Assembly (NCBI GenBank): GCA_036426205.1
Contig: CM071568.1
Location: 116,038,443-116,102,442 of the forward strand
DNA: 64,000 bases
Direction of reading: 5' to 3'
Origin: Ascaphus truei
Lineage: Eukaryota; Chordata; Amphibia; Anura; Ascaphidae
Both the position numbers and the translations under genes were made by a program. Below, one piece after another: positions 46,575 through 57,639 of this stretch. Within the stretch, counting starts at the first letter, position 1, and each line of letters starts with the position of its first letter. Below the pieces are notes generated by a model. It saw nothing but the letters and a program-made list of their open reading frames with translations. It was not told the origin of the DNA and searched no databases.

Positions 46575-47087
46575 TTAGATGGGGCAGTCGTATGAACGAT
46601 GAGGGGGTAGAACCTTTGCCTGGGTTTTGTTAAAGATATCTAGGAACTCATGATATACCTTCAGCAAGGTGGAGAGAGAAGAAGAAGGAGTGGTGTCGAG
46701 GCCAGGGAGCACGGCAACGGGAGAAGTGACCGTCTTCTCCACAGTAGAAGCCCATTGGATCGGTAATTCATTGGTCCTATCCACACGTGGGTTGTGAAGC
46801 TGGAGCCACGGCAATCCCAGAATAACCTGGACAGTAGGAGAGTGGAAAATATCGAAAATGATGACCTCAGTATGACCATCCGCGGTGGTCAGGGTAAGCG
46901 GGATAGATTCCCAAATGATGAAAGCAGGTTGGAGCGGTCGACCGTCTGTAGCCTCCAGGCCGATGGGAGACTTTTTCTTGACTAACGGGATTTGGTTGGT
47001 GCTGGCAAAGTCGTGATCCAGGAAGTTACCACCAGACCCGGAGTTGATGAAGGCTTCAACCTCTACCTTAAGATTAGGACCCACCAA
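46575..47087 (-). pseudogene. Gypsy aspartic protease region
   Basis: The active-site triad that should read Asp-Ser-Gly is Asn-Ser-Gly in AFINSGSGGNFLD. The flap/C-terminal motif VILGLPWLQLHNP is present. An open 170-codon stretch ends at TAA 46575-46577, in the DCPI phrase that leads into reverse transcriptase. The D-to-N change alone would abolish Gag-Pol processing. Confidence 0.82.
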
Positions 47088-47199
47088 AGTTATGGGGAGC
47101 AGGATCGTCTTCGGTAGTTCTTTGGGGGGAGAGGGGCAAGGAGAAATGGTACCCAGTAGAAGCCCCTCTACCTTTACTGGGCGTTCTCATTTCCCGGTT

Positions 47200-48084
47200 T
47201 CACAAGGCAGTGACGAAGTTGGTGTTCCGGGGAGCCGCAGTAGTAGCAGAGACCCTCTTCGCGGCGTCATGCTCTCTCAGTGGCCTGGACCTGTTGGCTA
47301 CCGATTTGCATCGGTTTGGGAGCATCCAACGCAGGAAACGCCAAAGGAGGGGACCTAGGGGAGACAGGCAAGGACGAGAGAGAACAGGGACGGTGACGCT
47401 TGTGGCGTCGTTCTTGAATGCGTTGATCCATCCGGATGCTAAGGGAGATGAGATCCTATAGAGATGAGGGACAAACATGAGCTGCAAGGTCACCTTCGAG
47501 GGATTCAGACAGACTGTGCCAGTATGCGGCGGCGAGAGCTTCATCGTTCCACTGGGTCTCTGCGGCGATGGTGCGGAACTCCACCGCATATCTTGCAGCC
47601 GACCTGCGAGCCTGGGAGAGATGAAACAAGGAAGAAGCTGCAGTTTCCCTACGCCCTGGTGTGTCAAAGACCTGCTGGAACTCCTGCCGGAATTTGGGGT
47701 AATCTTGGGTTATGTCAGGTCTGTGTTCCCAGAGAGGGGAAGCCCAAGCGATAGCATCGCCAGTGAGCAGGGCATAGACGTATGCTACTTTAGTACGCCC
47801 AGAGGGAAAGTGAGACGGGACATTTCAAATTGGACGTCACACTGATTCAGGAATCCCCGGCAAGTAAGGGGGTCCCCATCATACCTGTTGGGAGCTCGAA
47901 TACGTGGTTCCGGATTGCCCATAGGTATTGGGGCCGGGGGTGAAGGTACCACTGCGGGATCCCGTAGTGTGAGATTGGAAAATCTTTGGGTAACAGTGGT
48001 GAGTTGATCACTTAAAAATTGCCAATTTTCCATAGAGACACCTTGGCCCACCTCAGGGGGGTCTGCATTTGTTGGGCTCTGCAT
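47200..48084 (-). pseudogene. Gypsy Gag (sushi-type)
   Basis: The ATG at 48084 lies two bases after the 5' LTR. 99 codons are open (MQSPTNADPPEVGQG..., then IRAPNRYDGDP), followed by a frameshift near 47790. The capsid-like block RYAVEFRTIAAETQWND is readable at about 47490-47600. A zinc knuckle with C-x2-C-x4-H-x4-C spacing (CYYCGSPEHQLRHC) is at about 47207-47250, again in another frame. This matches the Retrotrans_gag type of vertebrate sushi elements and their domesticated RTL genes. Confidence 0.85.
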
Positions 48085-48085
48085 A
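48076..48085 (-). promoter_or_regulatory. Self-complementary primer-binding site of the gypsy element
   Basis: Minus strand TATGCAGAGC, one base after the LTR end. No tRNA-type TGG start. It is exactly complementary over 10 nt to the predicted 5' end of the element's own RNA, GCTCTGCATA (48441-48432), and it contains the Gag ATG (48084-48082). Confidence 0.8.
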
Positions 48086-48086
48086 A

Positions 48087-49021
48087 TGTAACGCCTGTAT
48101 GCCCGCAGACCTGGCCATTCCCCAGTATGGAGTGTGGTAAGTTGCGTTGCCGGGCCTCGAGAGTAAGGGTTATCGTTATACTTGCTGAGTCCGGGGTGCC
48201 AGAGGTCGGAGGGTTAATGTCCAAGACCCAGAGTTCAGGGGCAGGAGAGAGCAGCGAAGTGATGTCCAGAAGCCAGAGTTCAAGGGCAGGAGAAGGCAGT
48301 GTAGTCAAGTCCAAAGCAGAGTCTAAGTTCAAACCAAGGGAAATCCAAACATGGGCAGGGACAGGAACTAGAGCTGAAACAGACAAGGGAGCTAGGCATA
48401 GACACTGCACACACAGGAGCTACAGGAAAGCTATGCAGAGCAAGGAATGAAAGGACAGAGTGGGGTTATAAGGGAAGAAGGGCCAATAGAAGGGAGTTGT
48501 CTGGGAGTTTGCAGGGATAGGTGCAGGTGAGCAGGGGAGGAGACAGGGGAAGAATCCACCGTAATAGCCTGCAGCCGGTGCGGGGCGAGCCACGGTTGCG
48601 AGAGGGCTGGTAAAAGGATCGGGTGCGCGCGCACTCTGTAAGGCTGCCGTGCGCGCGCACCGATCGTGTGCCTGGGCATGCGGCGTGCACTGCAAAGGAG
48701 CGGCTCGGCATGGAGGAGGTAAGGGAGCGAGAGGGAGAAGGAGCAGAGCAACCAGGAGCGGTGGGAGCAGAGGTGACGGGGACACACTGGGAGATGTGTG
48801 TCCCCTGATCCGTCACCAACGATTGGGTATGCGCGCCTTCTGCAAAGCTAATGCGCGCGTGGCCCGATCGCGTGAGTGGATGTGCGGCGTGCACCGAGGA
48901 GGGACGGCTATGTGAGGAGGGGGTAAGAGATTGAGGAGGCAGGGAATCAGGGCAGGAGAGCGGAGTGGGGATTGAGGTGGAGGGGACGTGCTGCGAGGCA
49001 CTTGTCCCCCGATCCGTTACA
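48087..49021 (-). repeat. 5' LTR of the gypsy element
   Basis: 935 bp, TG...CA. Minus-strand TTATAA at 48471-48466. The predicted transcription start at about 48441 is 30 nt downstream. Two U3 modules lie at 48615-48815 and 48820-49021. It matches the 3' LTR closely apart from indels. Confidence 0.9.
48466..48471 (-). promoter_or_regulatory. TATA box of the gypsy 5' LTR
   Basis: TTATAA, 30 nt upstream of the GCTCTGCATA segment. The spacing is identical in the 3' LTR (43927 to 43897). Confidence 0.75.
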
Positions 49022-49326
49022 ATACCAAAATAAATTCAAGTTACAGTTAAATAATGAATATGGGCTTAAAGTGCATTCTATCAGCTTTAATTTGAGGGTA
49101 TTCACATCCAAATTGGAGAAAGGGTTTAGGAATTACATCGCTTTAATATGTAGCCCCCTCTTTTTCAAGGGACCAAAAGTAATTGGACAATTGAATCTAA
49201 AGTTGTTTCATGGACAGGTGTGGGCTATTCCTTCAATATTTTATCATCAATTAAGCAGGTAAAAGGTCTGGAGTTGATTCCAGGTGTGGCATTCGCATTT
49301 TGAAGCTGTTGCTGTGAACCCACAAC

Positions 49327-50360
49327 ATGCGGTCAAAGGAACTCTCAATGCAAGTGAAACAGGGCATCCTTAGGCTACAAAAATATAGAAAATCCATCAG
49401 AGAGATAGCAGGAACATTAGGAGTGGCCAAATCAGTTTGGTACATTCTGAGAAAAAAAGAACGCACTTGTGAGCTCTGCAACACAAAAAGGCCTGGACGT
49501 CCACAGAAGACAACAGTGGTGGATGATCGTAGGATCCTTTCCATGGTACCGAAAAACCCCTTCACAACATCCAGCCAAGGGAAGAATACTCTCCAGGAGG
49601 TAGGCATATCATTATCCAAGTCTACCATAAAAAGAAGACTTCACGAGAGCAAATACAGAGGGTTCACCACAAGGTGCAAACCATTCTTAAGCTTCAAGAA
49701 TAGAAAGGCCAGATTAGACTTTGCCAAACAATATCTAAAAAAGCCAGCCCAGTTCTGGAACTGCATTCTTTGGACAGATGAAACTAAATCAACCTGTACC
49801 AGAATGATGGGAAGAAAAAAGTATGGAGAAGGCTTGGAACGGCTCATGATCCGAAGCATACCACATAATCTGTAAAACACGGGGAAGGCAGTGTGATGGC
49901 ATGGGCATGCATGGCTTACAATGGCACTTGGTCACTAGTTTTTATTGATGATGTGACAGAAGACAGAAGCAGCTGGATAAATTCTGAAGTGTATAGGGAT
50001 ATATTGTCTGCTCAGATTCATACAAATTCAGCGAAGTTGATTGGACGACACTTCACTTTACAGATGGACAATGACCCAAAACATACTGCGAAAGCAACCC
50101 AGGAGTTTTTTAAGGCAAAGAAGTGGAATATTCTGCAATGGCCGAGTCAATCACCTGATCTCAACCCGATCGAGCATGCATTTCACTTGCTGAAGGCAAA
50201 ACTTAAGGGAGAAAGACCCACGAAAAAACAACAACTGACGATAGCTGCAGTAAAGGCCTGGCAACGCATCACAAAGGAGGAAACCGAGCGTTTTGTAATG
50301 GCCATGCGTTCCAGACTTCAATCAGTCATTGCCTGCAAAGGATTCTCGACAAAGTTTTAA
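49327..50360 (+). pseudogene. Tc1-like DDE transposase
   Basis: An N-terminal paired-type helix-turn-helix with SIREIAGTLGVAKSVWY and the GRPQKT hook precede a second HTH (SLSKSTIKRRLHE). Catalytic residues are Asp in ILWTDETK, Asp in LQMDNDPKHTA and Glu in SPDLNPIEHAF, with 34 residues between the last two (DD34E, the Tc1 signature). Two lesions are visible: a one-base deletion in an A run just after DETK (about 49786-49790), and a TAA at 49866-49868 in the frame of the second half. Otherwise full length, about 345 codons. It is inactive as read. Confidence 0.92.
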
Positions 50361-50538
50361 AAATGAACATTTTATTTATGATTGTGTTAATTTGTCCAAT
50401 TACATTTGAGCCCCAGAAATAAGGGGACTGTGTATGAAAATAGTTGCAATTCCTAAACGTTTCATACGATATTTTTGTTCAACCCCTTGAATTAAAGCTG
50501 AAAGTCTGCACTTCTGCACTTCTATTGCTTCTCGGTGC

Positions 50539-50566
50539 AGTGTCCAATTATTTCCGGACCTAACTG
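50539..50566 (-). repeat. Tc1-like right terminal inverted repeat
   Basis: Mirror of 43435-43462, flanked by TA (50567-50568). Confidence 0.92.
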
Positions 50567-50568
50567 TA

Positions 50569-51560
50569 TATATAGTTGCTGTTCAGAATGCAGGGAATAG
50601 ACACAGATCATACCAGTATGAGACAAAATTGGTGTGATTTGGGGTAATTCTACAGAATACTAATAAATGTGGTCCTTTGAAATTGTCATGTTTTGTGCAC
50701 TGCGTGAAGCTGCTTATGTGATATCAGTAAAAATGCTTTGTACTGAGTGACATCATTTAATACTAATCCCCCCTCAAAATACTACGTCATGCAGTAGAGA
50801 AATCTTGTTATGAAACCTAATTTAACTAAATTTAACTAACCTGATTTAACAAAAGTTTCATTAACCCTTAAGTGAAGCAGTAATTTTTACGGAATATATT
50901 TCTTGCCATGCTCATAAAAACTGTTTTGAACTTACTGTCTGCTTAATGTAGTAACTTATTTTCAGTTTCTATTTCCGAAAATATTTGTGTGAAAAAATGC
51001 GAGTAGCAGGAAAGTGGAGCTTCAGTCATCACCTAAATCAGGCAAATGTCGACGGGTAGATGGTTATACAAATTCCCCATTGACTTATTTCCTTGGACAC
51101 AGATTATTTACAGCTTCTTATATTATGATACATATATATATACTGTATAATGTACAACGTTACCAACTCCATTCCTATTCTTTGGGGGATCTCGTTTGGG
51201 GAGCTTGTCAGGTGCCTTATTACTATGTTAGATATATGCAGACCTGCTGTATATCAAGCTACCATTTCTTATATTTTTGACTTAAAACACATGAACGGAG
51301 GAAACACTGGGATTTTTTTTTGAAGGGTACAGCAGTAATTTAAGTCTCATAGGCGTGAAACATTTAACAACAGCAAACAATTTGTAATAGGATCAATCTG
51401 ACTTTCCTTTAAAAAGCTGCTCCATTTCTATCTTATTACGCACATTAAATATCTTTACAAAAAAAATTGGAACAACCCTCCAATCCTGAAAGTCTTATTT
51501 ATCCACAGGGTCAATTAACAGCAATATCCCTAGCTGACATTGAACAAGATTGTTGTGAAA
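50569..51560. other. AT-rich interval after the Tc1 element
   Basis: The first ~20 bp may continue the hammerhead-bearing repeat split by Tc1. The remainder shows no gene or repeat that I can define. Confidence 0.45.
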
Positions 51561-51825
51561 TACAGAAGCAGCGGCTGTTATTCGAACAAACCTCAAAATT
51601 GATTTCGAGATTTGTCCGTGGTCCTCACTAGTTTTGCCAGGGCAGACAATAATGGTCCATCAGATTAACACAGCAGGGATCCCTGCTGTGTGAGTCCTAC
51701 CGGGGTCTGCCTGTCTGTAAGAGACGCGCAGTAAGAGAAAGGCTAAATCAGTCACTCTAACTGCGCGCCTCTCACAGGCGATCGCGGGGGTTTTATTTAA
51801 TTTTAAACATTACAGTAATGAAGCA

Positions 51826-52062
51826 GGGGGTCTCTGGAGCTGAACCGCATTGATTTCAAGTCCGGGGACCCCCTACTTACCGAGATACAGGCCCCGTTAT
51901 GGGGTGATGGTATCTCCTATGCATGTCAATGTCTCGCGTCATGTGATCGGGACATTTCCATGCATAGGAGATACCAGCACCCCATAACGGGGCCTGTATC
52001 TCAGGAAGCAGAGGGTCCCTGGACCTGAAACCAATGCGGTTCTGCTCCGGAGACCACCTGCT
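51826..52062. repeat. Palindromic MITE, copy 2
   Basis: Arms AAGCAGGGGGTCTCTGGAGC... mirror each other, with GCGTCATGTGATCGG at the centre (the E-box word of copy 1, one base changed). Confidence 0.8.
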
Positions 52063-52185
52063 CACATACACTAGTCATAACATTTAAATTAAAATATATA
52101 GTAAGCACCAATACACAACCCACCCCGTGCCCCCACATACTGTAAAACCAATATTTATTTTTATAGACACAGGATTAATACAACA

Positions 52186-52553
52186 GGCCGGCAGGGGTCC
52201 CCGGGTGGTCCCCATGGGTGTCCGCAGGCCCCACTGTGCACCCCAGGGGGTTCCCACAGGTGTCTGGGGGCCCCCGGGTGGTCCCTGCTAGACTCTGTGG
52301 CCTCCAGGTGGTCCCTACGTGTGTCCGTGGGCCCCAGTGGGGGCCGCTGTGGGTGTCTGGGGCTCCCCGGGTCATCCTCATGTGTGTCTGGGGGCTCTTG
52401 GGTGGTCCTTGGGGCCCACAGAGACCACCTGGAGGCCCATGGAGCCTAGGAGGGACCACCCGAGGGCCCTCAGACACCTATGGGTACCCCCCGGTTGCAC
52501 TGTGGGGCCTGCGGACACCTGTTGGGACCACCCGGGGACCCCTGCCGGCCTGT
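52186..52553. repeat. GC-rich minisatellite in inverted arrangement
   Basis: Units built from GGTGGTCC and GTGTCTGGGGGCC occur in the left half, and their reverse complements in the right half. Same vocabulary as 2370-2680. Confidence 0.75.
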
Positions 52554-52571
52554 AATGTTATTACTTGTGTA

Positions 52572-52816
52572 TTGTAGCGGGTGGTCTCTGGAGCAGAACC
52601 TTGTTGATTCGACATCCGGGGACCCCATGCTTCCCGAGATACAGGCCTCATTATGGGGTGCCGGTATCTCCTGTGCATGTAAATGTCTCGCGTCACGTGA
52701 TTGGGACATTTCAATGCATAGGAGATACCGGCACCCATAACGGGGCCTGTATCTCGGGAAGTAGGATGCCCCCAAACCTGAATTCAATGCGGTTCAGCTC
52801 CGGAGACCCCCTGCTA
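52572..52816. repeat. Palindromic MITE, copy 3
   Basis: GTAGCGGGTGGTCTCTGGAGC mirrored by CTCCGGAGACCCCCTGCTAC-type ends. Centre GCGTCACGTGATTGGG retains CACGTG. Confidence 0.8.
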
Positions 52817-53083
52817 CATTACTGTAATGTTTAAAATTAACTAAAACCCCCGCGATCGCCTTTGAGAGGTGCGCAGTTAGAGGGACTGATTCAGCCTCTT
52901 ACTGCGCGTCTATTACAGACAGGCAGACCCCGGTAGGACTCACACAGCAGGGACCCCTGCTGTGTTAATATGATGGGCCATTATGCCTGCCCCAGCAAAA
53001 CTAGTGAATATATCTCAACCTACACGCGGCATAACGCACCATTTACCAAGGTAAATGTTCGAATAACGTCCGCTGCATCTGTA

Positions 53084-55379
53084 CTTTGTCACTGCAACTG
53101 CATTACCTTTGTTCACAGCACTGTGCCAAAGAGATGTTTTTTCATTAGATATAGCTTTGGGTAAACTTGGACTAACTACAGTAACTGCATGGGGTTATGA
53201 TGTGATAACTAGGTAGGCGTGTTTAAAATATACTGTTCTTACTCCAGTATTTTAGATCTATAGAAGAAGCACTTTTTTTCTCTCTTTAACTTGAGCAATG
53301 CTTTTTAAGTTTGTTTTTTTCTTTCAAATTGCTTCTCTGTTGTTCATTAGTAAAAAAAATCACAGAAAAGAACAGCTATCAATAAGTAAATACACATTTA
53401 CAATTAAAACATATTGATATAGACAATCTTACCTACTCTGTATGCTCATCTTTAATACTTTCCTAAAACTATGATCTTACTTGATCTTTTATTCTTTATA
53501 TGTAATTTATTTTCTAGCCAAGTATTTTTGCCTTGTGATTAAGCCACCCGTTGTATTACTGTATCATATTTATCTCCACCACGTCTGCTGGAAGGCTGTT
53601 TTATGTGTGACCAGCCATCTTGGCCCAAAAATCTAGTTCAGTTATCCTCCCTGTAGCACATTCTAGCAAGAGGAAGTGGTTTAGATTCGTTCATAAACAG
53701 TTATTCTAGAGAATTAGGATCACCCAGGGGGTTAAACAAGAACAGGAGTGACCAGAGTAGTGCTCCTGCTGGAGAGCCAGATCTGTGGGCTAAAGGACAA
53801 ACTGTGCTTTGGGAGGACAGGGACAAAATATGGATCTGGTAGTAAGATGGGTCCTTAGGGACCATGGCTCAATTAAAGTTGAAGGGATCACCCTAATCAA
53901 GCTCTTGAATAAGACTCCACTTGGGTAACCTCCCTGACACCCAAAACCAGTGCCCCTGCCAGGGGGGAAACATAGGAGCCTTCCTTTCAGGAGAAGTTGA
54001 ACTGTTTGCTGTTGTTGCTGATACTTCTTTTTATAAAAGTCAATGGCACCCTGTTTTTCCTCATGACACCCTCACCCTATGGTACTGTAAGCCAGTCTAT
54101 GACAACAAACCAGCACACCTAACCAGTTGTTACAGTACACAGAAGCCCTTGTGGCTATTGAACGCATACCAATGAACCTGTCCATCAACTGTATAACTAC
54201 ATAAGACACCGCCCATGTTCCCCTCAGTATACTCTAGTAGTGACTACAGCCCAGTTTTCCTGCTGACCTACCCTGTACTGGCGGTATGCCTCTGACTAAT
54301 AAGCTGTATTTTGGTGAGTTTGGTACAAAATTAAGGTTCTATTTATTTTTGGGACTTTCTTACCACTTTTGTACTGTTTTAGAAGAAGCTTGCCAGTTCT
54401 CCAAGTTTTTCTACCATTTTAGAGACGGTTTGCAAAAGTTTTGTGAAATTTGAAACTCAAGTATGGAACTCCCGCTAACTTCAGTGAAAGTTTATACTGA
54501 TTTGTAGAGAGTTGTGAACATTTAGAAAAATATTAGTATTAGCAAAAGTCATATTGGCAGCTTTAACTGTGTCCTAAACTCAGTACTTGTGTCAAATGTA
54601 CTCAAAATTCAAGTTCTTTCCAGAGACAAAATAAATATGGCAAAAACACAGAGGCATGCCATTTGCATGTTGGTATTTTTAGTGATAGTAGATGGCAACT
54701 GAGCACTAGGGACACAGTGGCTTCTGCCTGTCACTAGTGTTGTTGTCACTGCCAGCCAATACATATCTAATATCTAACTAAGTAAGTTATGTAGGCTTCT
54801 GCACTGCTGTCTTTGTGCTGCAACTGGTGGAGCCTACTGTGCCTTTAATGCTGTCTCTGCCTTTTCTGTTTTTTGTAATATGAGAAATATGAAAAAAAAA
54901 ATGTTTTTATTATTTTTACATTGTGAATATGGTTAAGCTCAATGAGGCAGATTCACATGTACCGGTATAGGTTAGCACATCCGATATGGTGTTATCTCCC
55001 ATTGACTTGAAGGGGAGCTACTGTCGTTGTGGGTGCGCTAACCCATACTGACACCTAATAAATCTGCTCCTATGTATAGTATGTTGCAGTGGAGAGTGGT
55101 GACACAGAAGTCGTTCATTTGCATTGCAGTGCTCCATGCAGTATGTTTTGAATACGTGTATACTACATCAGCAGCTTTAATGAGCAACAGGAAAAATGCA
55201 TAACATAAATTCAGATATAAAATTAAATGAACACTCTTTGTAGCTATGGGGGGGGTCATGTCACAGAATCATAAGAGAAGAACAGGACAGACAGAGAGAA
55301 GATGGTTGGCACAGAAAAGAAAATGAGAGGAAGCAGAGAATGGGACATGCAACAATATTTTTTTATTTGATTCAAATTA
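53084..55379. other. Interval without identified genes
   Basis: Mixed composition. 53580-54200 is GC-richer and could be an old LTR or repeat, but I find no termini, ORF or paired copy in the window. Confidence 0.4.
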
Positions 55380-55560
55380 TTATTTGAAAATGTGTAGTAC
55401 AGCTATGGGTACCCGTTTGGGCCCCCATTTCGCCAACTTATACATGGGATGGTGGGAGACTTCCTCCATTGATCGTGTATCTCCTCCACAGCTCAAAATG
55501 TGGAGGAGACACATCGATAACATCTCTAAATGGGATTTATATAATTCAGAATCCATTTTG
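55380..55560 (+). pseudogene. Penelope-like reverse transcriptase fragment
   Basis: The frame reads STAMGTRLGPHFANLYMGWWE, the PLE RT motif (GTxxG..xAPxxANLFMGWWE), and 35 residues on MWRRHIDNISKWD, corresponding to the catalytic WxRYIDDI motif. The second catalytic Asp is Asn and Tyr is His, so it is dead. Upstream and downstream domains are missing. A stray remnant unrelated in position to the 62-64 kb PLE. Confidence 0.8.
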
Positions 55561-57550
55561 TTTACCCATACTCGATTTTGTAATGTCATTCAGACTGAAC
55601 TGCGAGAGATTGTGGAATGCTAGAAAAAGACATTTAAGGAAAACAACTGATTTGTAGGAACGTTAGAACAAGTGAATTGTTTATTGTACATTTTGAGTAC
55701 AGAATGGAGTATACCAATATTATAGGCTTTATGCCCAGATGAGAATATGTGATTGTTTAATGGTATTCACACCAAACTAGAATTCCAGGAGGTTTTAAGG
55801 GCCATATTGAATTGACACATTTTTCAAATAAATCTGCCTTTTATTAATATTGTGTTTAAATTATTAGATTTCTTTATGAATATTAATTTAAATATATTAA
55901 GTTATGTAAATTATATTGTGTAGTGGATACTAGTACAAATCAATTAATTACCTCATAAACGTAGGAATAGTATTTGATTTATGCAACATCAATATACAGT
56001 ACACACATATTTACAGAATTTATTTATTTTTCATTATTTACACTTTCAAATTCATTAATGTAGTTAATAAATAATTAATTATTCATAATGTCACTACATG
56101 TATGCATCGCCTCAATATATTATATATTAAAATTGACATGTACTTAGTAATATATATCTACTGAAACTATCCAAACCTATATACAGTATGTTCATAAACT
56201 ATCTTTACTATTACTTTTCCCTTTCGTATGTGATTGCATCCATGGTTGCATCACTATCCCTTCTTTTTACCGTATAAGTGTTTTTTCTAATGTATCAGTG
56301 CTTACAGTATTTAAAAGGGGTTGGAGGAGTGGCACAACGTTGTTTATAGAAAAAATATATAACAGTACTTCCTCCCTTGTGCTCACCCTCCGCTGATCCC
56401 AGCGTCTCAAAGCTGCATCCAAGTGGACATGTAGAAATTTGAATGATGGAAGAAGCACACAGTAGCCTTTCTGTAAGTGCACAGTATATGTATACTGTAA
56501 GTGTAAGGCTGCATCCATGGTATGGACGACCGCTCGGACGTGTCCGCACACTGAGCGATCAGACTGCCTAAAGGCAGTGATCGCGTCTATATGGCGTGCG
56601 GGCGCGGGCGCACGAAAGTGGGAGGGGGCGCACGTTGCGCAAGAAATCATTTAAAACTGATTTGTTGGCGCGACAGGCCGGTTATGTGAGCGGTTCGCCT
56701 AATGAGGGCGACACAGCTCTGTGACGTCACTGGCACGCCCCTAGACACGCCCACGGACGGTGCACGTACCATGGCCAGGGCAATATATATGGACCTCATG
56801 TAAACATGTCATTTTATACACAACATTGAAGATCAGAACAAAGATTACTGTATTATTTGAAGTGCAGTCACACATACAGGTGTTGAGTCTTTTGCTAAAT
56901 AATGCATGTGACATGCTGAGATGTGTGCTCTCATAAGATTAGATGACTTGCACATTGCCGTAAAGTAGTAATCAGTATAAAGTAATCCTTGGCCTATTTT
57001 AGGAACATATAGCTGCTCACTAATCACAGTAACACTAGTTTACTAAAACAGTAAAATAGTCTTAATATCTCAAAGAGTTAATGTAAAACAAGATGAATCA
57101 CCTTATTTAAGCTATCTAAACACTCACGGTACGCTGCAATTATTTCCTAACATCCACCATCAACAACTTGCTTATAATATTAAGGTTCACTGAAGAATCT
57201 TGTTGCTATTACTTCTGCTAAGGATCACCCCTTGCTTTAGCTATTTACCTGTATCCCTCAACTCAGCATCCTATCAAAAATCATTCCTGACTTCTGATGT
57301 TTGCCATTTCAAACACGTAATTAATAGTCAATTTTAAAGTAATTAATGGAAATTTGTGCCCAGGACATACTTTAATATGAGAGGCAACTCTAAACGTAAC
57401 CGATCCACAAAAAAACATGGTGTTAAGCTGTAGCATGTCTCAACTCTCGTTCATGTTCATGGGAGTAAAGGCCTTCTAAAGTTTAGCACTACAGTCGTTT
57501 GACCAGAGCCTCTTTTTTTTGTCCTGCAACAAAATTCAATAAATTAAGAG
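55561..57550. other. AT-rich interval with a CG-rich hairpin patch
   Basis: Mostly AT-rich unique DNA. 56500-56780 is CG-rich and contains the perfect hairpin 56555-56584 (GCGATCA...TGATCGC). No coding frame. Confidence 0.45.
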
Positions 57551-57639
57551 ACATGGTTAAAAATGGCTGCTTAGGCAAACCCATTCTCTCAAAATGTGTT
57601 TATATGTACCACATTTTGTATGACTATATTTGACTATAC

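Larger units (their letters stand above)
43494..49021 (-). mobile_element. Ty3/gypsy LTR retrotransposon, Tf1/sushi-type
   Basis: Inserted in the Tc1 element with a 5-bp target duplication, GTACC (43489-43493) and ATACC (49022-49026), one mismatch. LTRs of 1000 and 935 bp have TGTAAC...TTACA ends. The minus-strand order is 5' LTR, gag, protease, reverse transcriptase, RNase H, integrase, polypurine tract, 3' LTR, so pol is in Ty3/gypsy order. All genes are broken by frameshifts or stops. Gag type and the self-priming signals place it in the Tf1/sushi branch. Confidence 0.92.
43435..50566 (+). mobile_element. Tc1-like DNA transposon, split by a gypsy insertion
   Basis: Terminal inverted repeats CAGTTAGGTCCAGAAATAAT... 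(43435-43462) and its mirror (50539-50566) match over 28 bp with one mismatch. TA dinucleotides flank both ends (43433-43434 and 50567-50568), the Tc1/mariner target. Removing the gypsy element and one target copy leaves about 1.6 kb, the usual Tc1 size, with a single transposase frame at 49327-50360. The left part before the gypsy is only 59 bp. Confidence 0.92.
51561..53083. mobile_element. Nested palindromic foldback element
   Basis: The outer arms mirror from TACAGAAGCAGCGGCTGTTA at 51561 to its reverse complement ending at 53083. Mirrored inner landmarks: CACACAGCAGGG, CTACCGGGGTCTGCCTGTCTG, the ACTGCGCG words and AACATTACAGTAATG. Each arm contains a complete smaller palindrome (51826-52062 and 52572-52816), and the centre is an inverted GC-rich minisatellite (52186-52553). 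No transposase is encoded. Symmetric centre near 52410. Confidence 0.8.
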
